From contig NZ_NSGF01000005.1 of assembly GCF_002294995.1 (NCBI RefSeq), positions 186,001 through 250,000 of the forward strand: a DNA stretch of 64,000 bases. Direction: 5' to 3'. The stretch's first letter is position 1. Each line of letters starts with the position of its first letter. Positions 1 to 8,334 of the stretch are shown here, in pieces. The translations under genes were made by a program, and so were the position numbers. The DNA comes from Mesorhizobium sp. WSM3860. GTDB taxonomy: Bacteria > Pseudomonadota > Alphaproteobacteria > Rhizobiales > Rhizobiaceae. The notes under the pieces were generated by a model that made no database searches, was not told the DNA's origin, and saw only the letters and a list, made by a program, of their open reading frames with translations.

Positions 1-1
1 G

Positions 2-82
2 GCCATAAGCGATTTCGGGGGTTTGGCCGATGCTTGTTCCCGTCGCCAACGCAACGCCGGCCCGTCGGAACAAGCCGCATGA
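2..82 (+). CDS. 3' end of an upstream gene, cut by the window edge
   Basis: This frame is open from the window edge to a TGA at 80-82. The stop overlaps the ATG of the next gene as ATGA, the coupling used throughout the operon that follows, so I read it as the end of a real gene. Only about 26 residues are visible and they show no motif. In rhizobial conjugative elements the coupling-protein gene traG often lies just before trbB and a CopG-like gene, so traG is the first guess, but nothing in these residues proves it. Confidence 0.35.
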   Translation, partial: AISDFGGLADACSRRQRNAGPSEQAA

Positions 83-492
83 AGACCCCCCGCATTCGTC
101 ACCAGTTTCTGCTCGAACCCGAATTGAGCGAGAGGCTGGAGAACCTCAGTCGCGATCCCTCGACGACCAAATCAGCCATTGTGGCCAGGGCGGTTGAGGC
201 TTTTATCGAGCGGCGTGGCGAGAACGAGCTCGACCGGCGCTACGGTGTGCGGCTCGATCGTCTTTCACGCGACCTCGTTCAAGTCCGGCGCGATGCCGAA
301 ATGATCCTGGAGAGCCTTGCGCTCTTCATTCGCTTTTCGATCACGCTTCACGCGCACACGCCTGTCCCAGACAAGGCGACGCAAGCCATTGCCCAGGACC
401 GTTTCGACAAATTCGTCGAGCAGGTCGGTCGCCAGATTGCTTCCGGGAAACGGTCGCTCGGCAAGGAGAACGGCAGGGGAGGGGAACGATGA
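79..492 (+). CDS. CopG/ribbon-helix-helix-like protein at the head of the trb operon
   Basis: This 137-residue protein has an N-terminal pattern (FLLEPELSERLENLSR, then a segment on conditional activation of helices, SAIVARAVEAFIERR) that fits a ribbon-helix-helix DNA-binding fold. The middle is helical and the C-terminus is rich in Lys, Arg and Gly. I chose the ATG at 79 over an in-frame start at 34 because it overlaps the preceding stop as ATGA. The gene overlaps trbB by ATGA as well, so it is cotranscribed with the transfer genes. CopG-family proteins in this position are commonly annotated upstream of trbB in Mesorhizobium elements; autoregulation of the operon is an inference. Confidence 0.75.
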   Translation: MKTPRIRHQFLLEPELSERLENLSRDPSTTKSAIVARAVEAFIERRGENELDRRYGVRLDRLSRDLVQVRRDAEMILESLALFIRFSITLHAHTPVPDKATQAIAQDRFDKFVEQVGRQIASGKRSLGKENGRGGER

Positions 493-1457
493 GCTCTCAT
501 CCGGAGGCCGACCATCGTCGCCGCGCGATGCTGCGCACCGCCATGGGCCCTGCGATCACCGAGGCGCTCTCCGATTCATTGGTTATCGAGGTGATGGTCA
601 ATCCCGACGGCGCGCTGCGGCTCGACCGGTTGGGCGAAGGCCGGGTCGATACCGGCGTGCACATGCATCCTTCGGAGGCGGAGCGCATTATCCGCCTGGT
701 CGCGTCCCATATGCGCGCCGAGGCCCATGCCGACAACCCGATCGTCAGTGCGGAACTGCCGTCGGGCGAACGATTCGAAGGACTGCTGCCGCCTGTGGTG
801 CTGGCGCCGTGCTTCGCCATTCGCAAACCAGCGGCAAAACTCTACACGCTGGCCAACTATGTCGCCGACCGCATCATATCGCCGCTGCAGGCCGATGCGC
901 TGAGGAAGGCAGTGCGCGAGCGGCGCAATATCCTGGTCGCAGGCGGCACGTCCTCGGGCAAGACGACCCTTGCCAATGCGCTGCTCACCGAAGTCGCCGA
1001 CTGCGACGAGCGGGTGATCCTGATCGAGGATACGCGCGAGCTGCAATGCGCAGCAAAGGACTGCGTTGCCTTGAGAACGAGGCGTGGTTCTGTAACGCTT
1101 GCCGATCTCGTGCGCTCCACGCTCCGGCTCAGACCCGACCGCATCATTGTCGGCGAAGTGAGGGGCGCGGAAGCGCTCGATATGCTCAAGGCATGGAACA
1201 CGGGCCACCCCGGCGGCATCGCCACGGTTCACGCCAATTCGGCGCGCTCCGCTCTTTACCGTATTGAGCAACTCGCTCAGGAGGCCGTCGTCACCGTTCC
1301 TCGACGCATCATCGCCGATGCGATCGATCTGATCGTCTTCATCGCCGGGCGAGGATCATCGCGCCGCGTCGACGCGATTGCTGAGGTCACCGGTCTCGAC
1401 GGCAGCGGCGATTACGCCGTCACCCAGCTCACGCCTCCTCAACTCCAGCAGCTTTGA
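489..1457 (+). CDS. trbB: TrbB, VirB11-type conjugation ATPase
   Basis: TrbB is the hexameric cytoplasmic ATPase that powers pilus assembly and substrate transfer at the base of the P-type mating-pair-formation machine. At 322 residues it has the family's usual length. The Walker A motif GGTSSGKTT is at residues 152-160. It is followed by an Asp box (LIEDTREL), a Walker B region (IIVGEVRGAEA) and the His box with GHPGGIATVHAN, as in VirB11 proteins. The start overlaps the CopG-like stop as ATGA, and the stop lies 12 bases before the trbC ATG. Confidence 0.95.
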   Translation: MSSHPEADHRRRAMLRTAMGPAITEALSDSLVIEVMVNPDGALRLDRLGEGRVDTGVHMHPSEAERIIRLVASHMRAEAHADNPIVSAELPSGERFEGLLPPVVLAPCFAIRKPAAKLYTLANYVADRIISPLQADALRKAVRERRNILVAGGTSSGKTTLANALLTEVADCDERVILIEDTRELQCAAKDCVALRTRRGSVTLADLVRSTLRLRPDRIIVGEVRGAEALDMLKAWNTGHPGGIATVHANSARSALYRIEQLAQEAVVTVPRRIIADAIDLIVFIAGRGSSRRVDAIAEVTGLDGSGDYAVTQLTPPQLQQL

Positions 1458-1468
1458 AAGGTCACTTC

Positions 1469-1777
1469 ATGCTCAAGAAGCTCCGCTTTCTTTCGTCCAC
1501 CGCGCTCGCGCTTCTAGTCACCGCCCCGGCATACGCGGCTGGTTCCGGCATGCCCTGGGAACAACCGCTGCAGCAAATTTTGGAATCTGTGCAGGGCCCG
1601 GTCGCCAAGATCGTCGCGGTGATCATCATCATCACCACCGGCCTGACGCTCGCCTTTGGTGACACGGCAGGCGGTTTTCGCCGGCTTATCCAGATCGTCT
1701 TCGGGCTGTCGATCGCATTCGCGGCATCGAGTTTCTTCCTCTCCTTCTTCTCCTTCGGCGGCGGGGCACTCGTCTGA
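1469..1777 (+). CDS. trbC: TrbC, conjugative pilin (VirB2-like)
   Basis: This 102-residue protein is the predicted pilus subunit precursor. It has a cleavable signal peptide (basic MLKKLR, hydrophobic stretch, then a PAYAAG cleavage region) and two hydrophobic segments, around residues 45-65 and 75-97, as in VirB2/TrbC pilins. A TTG start at 1454 is possible, but I prefer the ATG at 1469, which has a GAAAGG Shine-Dalgarno sequence at a good distance. The stop overlaps the trbD ATG as TGATG. In related systems the mature pilin is cyclised by TraF; no traF is visible here. Confidence 0.9.
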   Translation: MLKKLRFLSSTALALLVTAPAYAAGSGMPWEQPLQQILESVQGPVAKIVAVIIIITTGLTLAFGDTAGGFRRLIQIVFGLSIAFAASSFFLSFFSFGGGALV

Positions 1778-2049
1778 TGGCCACCGGAGAACAGCATATC
1801 GAAGGCTTCGAGGTGCCGGTCCACCGCGCTTTGACCCAACCGATCCTGCTGGGCGGGGCGCCGCGAGCGGTAGCGATCCTCAACGGCACAGTTGCCGCAG
1901 CCATCGGGCTCGGCCTTCAGCAATGGATAGCGGGGCTGGTGCTCTGGACTGCCGGGCACGCGCTGGCGGTCTTTGCCGCCCGCCGCGATCCGGACTTTGC
2001 CAGCGTGCTTGTCCGGCACCTTCGTCTGAGGGGGTGGCTGGCATGCTGA
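1777..2049 (+). CDS. trbD: TrbD, VirB3-like inner-membrane conjugation protein
   Basis: This short protein (90 residues) has one or two hydrophobic segments (roughly residues 29-65) preceded by a polar N-terminus containing PVHRALTQPILLGG, which is typical of TrbD/VirB3. It sits between the pilin and TrbE as in other trb operons. VirB3-family proteins associate with the VirB4/TrbE ATPase in the inner membrane. The start overlaps the trbC stop (TGATG) and the end overlaps trbE by 7 bases, so the three genes are translationally coupled. Confidence 0.9.
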   Translation: MATGEQHIEGFEVPVHRALTQPILLGGAPRAVAILNGTVAAAIGLGLQQWIAGLVLWTAGHALAVFAARRDPDFASVLVRHLRLRGWLAC

Positions 2050-4496
2050 ACCTTTCGGAATATCGCGGGAAGGCCGACCGGCTTGCCGACCATCTGCCCT
2101 GGGTCGCACTCGTCGCGCCGGGCATCGTGCTCAACAAGGACGGCAGCTTTCAGCGGACGCTGCGGTTCCGCGGCCCCGATCTCGAAAGCGCCACGGAAGC
2201 CGAACTCGTTGGCATTTGCGCGCGGGCGAACAATGCGTTGAGGCGACTTAGTTCCGGCTGGGCATTGTTCTTCGAGGCCGAACGCGTCGAAGCGTTGGGC
2301 TATCCTCAATCGCGTTTTCCCGACCCTGCCTCATGGTTGGTCGACGAAGAACGCCGCGCGGCCTTTGAGGGCAAGGTGGCGCATTTCGAAAGCCGCTATC
2401 ACCTGACCTTGCTGTTCATGCCATCGCCCGACAGCCAAGCGCGGGCGGAAAGCGCGCTCGTCGACTCGCATCATTCCGAAGGCGAACGAGACTGGCGCCA
2501 GGAGATGGCGCGGTTCCGTGATGAAACCGCGCGTGTGCTGGACCTTCTCTCCGGCTTCATGCCCGAAGTGCGCGGGCTCGAGGATGCCGAGACGCTAACC
2601 TACCTGCACGGCACAATCGCGACCCGCCGCCACCCGGTCACAGTGCCGGAAACGCCGATGTATCTCGACGGCTTCCTCGTCGACGTGCCGCTTACCGGCG
2701 GCCTGGAACCGATGCTGGGCGATCAGCATCTGCGTACCCTCACCATCCTCGGCTTCCCGAACCTCACCCGGCCCGGGATCCTCGACGCCCTCAATAATCA
2801 GGATTTTGCCTATCGCTGGGTGACGCGGTTCATTCCGCTCGACAAGACTGCCGCCACGAAGACGCTGACACGGTTGCGGCGGCAGTGGTTTGCCAAGCGC
2901 AAGTCAATCTCGGCCATCCTGCGCGAGGTTGTAACCAACGAGCCGGTCCCGCTGGTCGACAGCGATGCCGACAACAAGGCGCACGATGCCGACGAAGCCC
3001 TTCAGGCGTTGGGTGGCGATCACGTCGGCTTCGGCTATCTCACCACTACCGTGACGGTGTGGGACGAGGACCGCCAAGCCGCCGCGGAAAAACTTCGCGC
3101 CGTCGAGCGCGTCATCAATGGACTCGGCTTCACCACCATCCGCGAAAGCGTCAATGCGGTCGAGGCCTGGCTCGGCTCGTTGCCCGGTCATGTCTACGCC
3201 AATATTCGCCAGCCGCTCGTTCACACCCTGAACCTTGCCCACCTCATGCCGCTGTCGTCGGTGTGGGCCGGCCCGGCGACGAACGAGCATGTCGCGAAAG
3301 TCACCCAGACCGACGCCCCGCCGCTTCTCTTCGCCGAGACGAGCGGGTCAACTCCGTTCCGGCTTTCCACCCATGTCGACGATGTAGGTCACATGCTGAT
3401 CGTCGGTCCGACCGGCGCCGGCAAGTCGGTGCTGCTTGCGCTGGTAGCTCTGCAGTTCCGACGCTATGCCGGCGCGCAGGTCTATGTCTTCGACAAAGGC
3501 AATTCCGCTCGTGCCGCAACGCTCGCCATGGGTGGAGAACACCACGCATTGGGGGCGGACGGTTCTCTTGCCTTCCAGCCGCTTCGCAATATCGGCGACC
3601 ATGCCACGCGCAGCTGGGCCGCCGAATGGATCGCCGGCCTCATTGCTCATGAGAACGTAACTCTCACGCCCGAAGTGAAGGAGGCGGTCTGGTCGGCTCT
3701 CAGCAGCCTTGCCACTGCGCCAGCGCAAGAACGCACACTGACGGGTTTATCGGTCCTGCTTCAGTCAAACGCGCTAAAGTCCGCGCTGATGCCTTACACA
3801 CTCGACGGTCCCTTCGGCCGGCTGCTCGATGCTGATGACGATCGGTTGGCCTTGTCGGATGTGCAGTGTTTCGAGACCGAGCAACTGATGCACAGCCAGG
3901 GCGCCGTCACGACGCCGGTGCTCACCTATCTCTTTCATCGTCTTGAGGAGCGGTTCGACGGACGGCCGACACTGCTCATGCTCGACGAGGCGTGGGTCTA
4001 TCTCGACAATCCGTTCTTCGCCGCGCGGATCCGCGAATGGCTGAAGGTGCTGCGCAAAAAAAACGTGTCGGTCATCTTCGCCACGCAGTCGCTTGCCGAT
4101 ATCGCTGGTTCTTCAATCGCGCCGGCAATCATCGAGAGCTGCCCACAACGGATCTTTCTCCCCAACGATCGTGCCGTGGAACCGCAGGCGAGGGCAGCCT
4201 ACGAACGCTTTGGTCTGAACGAACGGCAGATCGAACTGGTCGCCCGCGCTACGCCAAAGCGTCACTACTATTTGCAATCGCGCCGCGGTAATCGCCTCTT
4301 CGAGCTTGGCCTCGGTCCCATCACGCTTGCGCTTTGCGGCGCGTCCGATGCGGTCACGCAGACGCTCATCGATAGCGTGCTGTCCAAGCACGGGCAGGAC
4401 AGCTTTGCCTCCCGATTCCTCGGTGCACGCGGCCTCGATTGGGCCGCCGAGCTTCTCCGGCAATTCCCTCAATCTGACATGGAGCAATCGTCATGA
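2043..4496 (+). CDS. trbE: TrbE, VirB4-type conjugation ATPase
   Basis: TrbE (817 residues) is the large AAA-type ATPase of the transfer machine and works with TrbB and TrbD at the inner membrane. The N-terminal half matches the CagE/TrbE/VirB family; the C-terminal half holds Walker A GPTGAGKS at about residue 455 and Walker B LLMLDEAW at about 643. An upstream in-frame extension to 1656 exists, but it runs through trbC and trbD in another frame. The ATG at 2043, inside the last codons of trbD, gives the family N-terminus (MLNLSEYRGKADRLADHLPW). The stop overlaps the trbJ start as ATGATG. Confidence 0.95.
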   Translation: MLNLSEYRGKADRLADHLPWVALVAPGIVLNKDGSFQRTLRFRGPDLESATEAELVGICARANNALRRLSSGWALFFEAERVEALGYPQSRFPDPASWLVDEERRAAFEGKVAHFESRYHLTLLFMPSPDSQARAESALVDSHHSEGERDWRQEMARFRDETARVLDLLSGFMPEVRGLEDAETLTYLHGTIATRRHPVTVPETPMYLDGFLVDVPLTGGLEPMLGDQHLRTLTILGFPNLTRPGILDALNNQDFAYRWVTRFIPLDKTAATKTLTRLRRQWFAKRKSISAILREVVTNEPVPLVDSDADNKAHDADEALQALGGDHVGFGYLTTTVTVWDEDRQAAAEKLRAVERVINGLGFTTIRESVNAVEAWLGSLPGHVYANIRQPLVHTLNLAHLMPLSSVWAGPATNEHVAKVTQTDAPPLLFAETSGSTPFRLSTHVDDVGHMLIVGPTGAGKSVLLALVALQFRRYAGAQVYVFDKGNSARAATLAMGGEHHALGADGSLAFQPLRNIGDHATRSWAAEWIAGLIAHENVTLTPEVKEAVWSALSSLATAPAQERTLTGLSVLLQSNALKSALMPYTLDGPFGRLLDADDDRLALSDVQCFETEQLMHSQGAVTTPVLTYLFHRLEERFDGRPTLLMLDEAWVYLDNPFFAARIREWLKVLRKKNVSVIFATQSLADIAGSSIAPAIIESCPQRIFLPNDRAVEPQARAAYERFGLNERQIELVARATPKRHYYLQSRRGNRLFELGLGPITLALCGASDAVTQTLIDSVLSKHGQDSFASRFLGARGLDWAAELLRQFPQSDMEQSS

Positions 4497-5224
4497 TGCG
4501 ACGCCGCTTTCTATCCAGCCTGATCACTCTTTCCCTGATCGCCAAGCCGATGGCTGACTATGTCCAGCCGGCTTACGCCCTGATCGTGTTCGATCCCTCC
4601 AACTATACGCAGAACGTACTCTCGGCGGCGCGCGCATTGGAGCAGATCAACAACCAGATCCAGTCGCTGCAAAACCAGGCCACCATGCTGCAGAACATGG
4701 CGCGCAACCTTCAGAGGCTGGATTTTTCCTCGGTCGGCCAACTTACCGGTTCGCTCCAGCGGATCGACGGTTTGATGGACCAGGCGAGCGGCCTGAGCTT
4801 TGATCTCGGCAAGCTCCAGGACCAGTGGCGAGAGCAGTATCCGGAAAGCTACGATGCCACCATCAAAGTGAGCGATGCGGCCACCGCCGCACGCGAGCGT
4901 TGGCAGAGCGCCATGCAGGCATTCCGCCAGACCATGGGCGTGCAGTCGCAGATCGTCGAGAATGTCCGCGGCGACGGCGACCTGCTTGCCGATCTCGTCC
5001 GCCGCAGCCAAGGCGCGGCCGGTGCGCTTGAGGCAAGCCAGGCCACCAATCAGCTGATCGCGCTTTCGACCAAGCAGCAGATGCAGATCCAGACGCTGCT
5101 CGCGACGCAGTTCCGGGCCGAGGCCGAGGATGCCGCGCGCAAGGCGCAGTCCGAGGAAGCAGCCCGCCAGACGACGAAGCGCTTCCTGGGCACCGGCACG
5201 GCCTATCCGGCAACTGATCACTAG
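4493..5224 (+). CDS. trbJ: TrbJ, VirB5-like conjugal transfer protein
   Basis: This 243-residue exported protein has an N-terminal signal peptide (MMRRRFLSSLITLSLIAKP) followed by the typical TrbJ pattern: FDPSNYTQNVLSAARALEQINNQIQSL near residue 35 and long Gln-rich helices to the C-terminus. TrbJ/VirB5 proteins are minor pilus-tip or periplasmic components. The start overlaps trbE. In Ti plasmids a small entry-exclusion lipoprotein gene, trbK, follows trbJ; here only 26 bases separate trbJ from trbL, so trbK is absent from this position. Confidence 0.93.
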   Translation: MMRRRFLSSLITLSLIAKPMADYVQPAYALIVFDPSNYTQNVLSAARALEQINNQIQSLQNQATMLQNMARNLQRLDFSSVGQLTGSLQRIDGLMDQASGLSFDLGKLQDQWREQYPESYDATIKVSDAATAARERWQSAMQAFRQTMGVQSQIVENVRGDGDLLADLVRRSQGAAGALEASQATNQLIALSTKQQMQIQTLLATQFRAEAEDAARKAQSEEAARQTTKRFLGTGTAYPATDH

Positions 5225-5250
5225 CACTTCAACATGAGGAAGGCGGCGGC

Positions 5251-6573
5251 ATGAACGACCTTGGCGTCATCGATCGCTTCATGGAGACTTTTATCCGCTA
5301 TATCGATAGCGGGTTCGGTCTGCTTTCGGTCGACGTCGCCTTCCTCACTACGATTCTAATTGGCATCGACGTCACCCTGGCAGGCCTCGCCTGGGCATTC
5401 GGCGACGAGCCCAACATTCTCGGCCGCCTCGTCCGCAAGGTGCTCTATGTCGGCGTCTTCGCTTTCATCCTGAACAATTTCAAAACCCTTGCCGACATCA
5501 TCTATCGGTCTTTTGCCGGTCTCGGCATCAATGCTTCTTCCGGCAGTCTATCGGCCGACAATCTGCTGCATCCAGGCCGCATTGCCGCGACGGGCTTCGA
5601 GGGCGCGTGGCCGCTTCTCGATCAGGCGAGCCAGTTGCTTGGCTTCCCCGAAATTTTTGGCAACGCCCTCACCATCTTCGTGCTGCTCTTGGCCTGGTTC
5701 CTGGTCATCATCGCCTTTTTCATTCTCTCCATCCAGCTCTTCATCACCATCCTGGAATTCAAACTCACGACGTTGGCAGGCTTCGTTCTCGTGCCCTTCG
5801 CGCTGTGGAACCGCTCGTCGTTTCTCGCTGAACGCGTGCTCGGCAACGTGATCTCGTCGGGCATCAAGGTGATGGTGCTCGCCGTCATTGTCGGTATCGG
5901 CTCCACGCTCTTCGGCGAGTTCGCTTCGGCGCTCCAGGGCAAGGAGCCCGACCTGGCGGCGGCCATGTCACAGGTGCTGGGCGCGCTGGCGCTGCTTGGG
6001 CTCGGCATTTTCGGGCCTGGGATCGCCTCGGGTCTTGTCTCCGGCGCGCCACAACTTGGCGCGGGCGCAGCACTTGGGACTACCGCGGCGGCAGCCGGTG
6101 CGTCGCTGGTGGCCGGAGGTGCGGCATTCGCCGGCGCGCGCATGGCAACTGGCGGCGCGCTTACCGCCATCCGAGCCGGTACGACCATGGGCTCGGCGGC
6201 TTCCTCGGCGTGGCAGTTGGGACGAGCAACCTCGCCCGAGACCGGCCTGTCCGGCTTGGCTGCTGGAATGCAGGGCGTGGCGGGTGCCGCCAGCGGTACG
6301 GCGATGCGAGCGGCACGATCTGCTGGCGGAAGCTTCCGGCGCAGCGCTGATGCCGGACGCGAAGCCGCATGGACCGCCACCGGCGGCGCGCCGACCGCGT
6401 CCATGACCGGGGGCCCGTCCAGTACGGCCGCTGGCACCGCGCCCAATTGGGCAAAGCGCTTGCGTTCTGAACAGACTGCTCGTGCTCATCGCCACGCCGC
6501 CGTGCAAGCCGTCCGTGACGGTGACAGGCCTGGAGGCAGCGCCAATCCCTCTCTCAACGACAAGGACGACTAG
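5251..6573 (+). CDS. trbL: TrbL, VirB6-like polytopic channel protein
   Basis: TrbL (440 residues) is the polytopic inner-membrane core of the transfer channel. Several hydrophobic segments occur between residues 25 and 260, including LTIFVLLLAWFLVIIAFF and a VIVGIGSTLF region, followed by a low-complexity Ala/Gly/Ser/Thr-rich cytoplasmic tail. This is the usual TrbL/VirB6 layout. A GAGGAAGG ribosome-binding site lies just before the ATG. The stop directly abuts the trbF ATG. Confidence 0.93.
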   Translation: MNDLGVIDRFMETFIRYIDSGFGLLSVDVAFLTTILIGIDVTLAGLAWAFGDEPNILGRLVRKVLYVGVFAFILNNFKTLADIIYRSFAGLGINASSGSLSADNLLHPGRIAATGFEGAWPLLDQASQLLGFPEIFGNALTIFVLLLAWFLVIIAFFILSIQLFITILEFKLTTLAGFVLVPFALWNRSSFLAERVLGNVISSGIKVMVLAVIVGIGSTLFGEFASALQGKEPDLAAAMSQVLGALALLGLGIFGPGIASGLVSGAPQLGAGAALGTTAAAAGASLVAGGAAFAGARMATGGALTAIRAGTTMGSAASSAWQLGRATSPETGLSGLAAGMQGVAGAASGTAMRAARSAGGSFRRSADAGREAAWTATGGAPTASMTGGPSSTAAGTAPNWAKRLRSEQTARAHRHAAVQAVRDGDRPGGSANPSLNDKDD

Positions 6574-7305
6574 ATGCTCTTCAAGCGACCCGTTCAACGT
6601 TACGGCAAGACGCCCGAGCCGGTCACGCCGTATCAGAAGGCCGCCCAGCTGTGGGATGAGCGCATCGGCTCAGCGCGATTGCAGGCCCGGAATTGGCGGC
6701 TGATGGCTCTTGGCTGCCTGGCTTTGACGACTGAGCTCTCCGGCGGACTCGTGTGGCAGTCGATGCAAAGCCGTGTCGTGCCATACGTCGTCGAGGTCGA
6801 CCGCTTCGGTGAGGCGCGTGCAGTCGCACCGGCAATCCGGGACTACGAGCCGTCCGATGCACAGATTGCCTGGCATCTCGGCCGCTTCATCCAAAATGTC
6901 CGTTCGATCTCCACCGACCCAGTGCTGGTACGGCAGAACTGGCTTGCGGCCTACGACTTTGCCACGGACCGCGCAGCACTCTTCCTCAACGAGTACGCCA
7001 AAGCAAACGATCCATTCGGGCAGATCGGCACGCGCAGCGTGTCGGTGCAGGTGACCAGCGTGGTCAGGGCTTCCGACAGCTCCTTTCAGGTCAAATGGAC
7101 TGAGCAGGTTTTTGAGCGCGGCAGCCTTGCCAGCACGACGCGCTGGACCGCGATCCTCACCCTCGTGACCCGCCCTCCGAGCAATACCGACCAGCTGCGC
7201 AACAACCCGCTCGGCGTCTTCATCAACGCCATCGATTGGTCGCGTGAGCTCGACAGCGCCGCGCCAACATTCGTTCCCCCGAAGGAGCCCGCCAATGACA
7301 AATAG
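6574..7305 (+). CDS. trbF: TrbF, VirB8-like conjugal transfer protein
   Basis: TrbF (243 residues) has a short cytoplasmic N-terminus (ending near TPYQKAAQLWDERIG), one membrane anchor at about residues 44-63 and a periplasmic VirB8-like domain. VirB8-family proteins nucleate the transfer channel between the inner membrane and the TrbG/TrbI core complex. The gene starts immediately after the trbL stop, and its end overlaps the trbG start by 11 bases. Confidence 0.93.
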   Translation: MLFKRPVQRYGKTPEPVTPYQKAAQLWDERIGSARLQARNWRLMALGCLALTTELSGGLVWQSMQSRVVPYVVEVDRFGEARAVAPAIRDYEPSDAQIAWHLGRFIQNVRSISTDPVLVRQNWLAAYDFATDRAALFLNEYAKANDPFGQIGTRSVSVQVTSVVRASDSSFQVKWTEQVFERGSLASTTRWTAILTLVTRPPSNTDQLRNNPLGVFINAIDWSRELDSAAPTFVPPKEPANDK

Positions 7306-8323
7306 AGCCCCATCCCTCCGTGCCGTGCTGATCATATCAGCGTCGGCAGCCGTCATCTCAGCCTGCGCGTCGAAGCCGGTGCCACCGCCTGAGATTTCCT
7401 ACGATGCTGCCGACTTCAAACCAGCCGCGATCGAAAAGCCGCCGGAGAGACCGGTGAAGATTGTCCAAGTCCCAAAGCCGCTACCGCTACCGGGCCAGTT
7501 GCAGCCCGATCCGGATAAGGTCGCTGAGGAAAAGCGCTCCCCTGAAGAAAGGGTCACCGATGCCAACAAGGCGGCGACGCAGCAACCCACCAGATATGGC
7601 TATGTCAATGCGGTCCAGGTCTATCCCTTCACCGACGGCGCACTTTATCAGCTCTACGCCGCGCCGGAGCGCGTCACCGATATCGCTCTACAGCCGGGCG
7701 AGAAGCTAACAGCCGTGTCGGCTGGCGACACCGTGCGCTGGGTGATTGGCGACACCGTCAGCGGCACCGGTGACAATCAGCGCACCCATGTGCTGGTCAA
7801 ACCGTTCGCCCCGGCGCTTAGCACCAATCTGGTGATCACCACGGAACGGCGCACATACCATTTGCAGCTTCAAAGTACTGAGAAGACTGCCATGGCGGCG
7901 ATCTCCTGGACCTACAGCGAAGACCAGATCATCGCGTTACGCCAGCGGAATACGCAGGCCGACGCCGCCATGCCGGCAGCTTCAAATGTGGCGCTCGAAA
8001 ACATTCGCTTCCGCTACTCGATCAGCGGTGACACGCCGCCTTGGCGGCCGACGCGTGCCTTCGACGACGGCAACAAGGTTTACATCGAATTCCCGCGGCG
8101 CATCGATCAGGGTGAGGCACCGCCACTCTTCATCGTCGGTGCTGACGGGAGCAACCAGCTCGTCAATTACCGCATGCGCGGGAATTATTACGTCGTCGAT
8201 CGTCTCTTTGCCGCCGCCGAATTGCGCCTCGGCGTCAAGCAGCAGCAAGTGGTCCGCATCACCAGGGTCGACGGCCGGCAACCGCCGCGGCGAATACCGC
8301 TCTTTGCGCGGTCCAGCAGGTGA
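7295..8323 (+). CDS. trbG: TrbG, VirB9-like lipoprotein of the core complex
   Basis: TrbG (342 residues) is the VirB9-type periplasmic/outer-membrane component that joins TrbI to form the channel through the envelope. Its N-terminus ends in a lipobox, ISAC, near residue 25, so it is probably a lipoprotein. The C-terminal half has the VirB9/CagX pattern (RFRYSISG near the middle, then PLFIVGADGSNQLVNYR). I chose the ATG at 7295, inside the end of trbF, because it directly precedes the signal peptide. The upstream extension to 7244 reads through trbF in another frame. Confidence 0.93.
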   Translation: MTNRAPSLRAVLIISASAAVISACASKPVPPPEISYDAADFKPAAIEKPPERPVKIVQVPKPLPLPGQLQPDPDKVAEEKRSPEERVTDANKAATQQPTRYGYVNAVQVYPFTDGALYQLYAAPERVTDIALQPGEKLTAVSAGDTVRWVIGDTVSGTGDNQRTHVLVKPFAPALSTNLVITTERRTYHLQLQSTEKTAMAAISWTYSEDQIIALRQRNTQADAAMPAASNVALENIRFRYSISGDTPPWRPTRAFDDGNKVYIEFPRRIDQGEAPPLFIVGADGSNQLVNYRMRGNYYVVDRLFAAAELRLGVKQQQVVRITRVDGRQPPRRIPLFARSSR

Positions 8324-8334
8324 GGGGAGCACTC

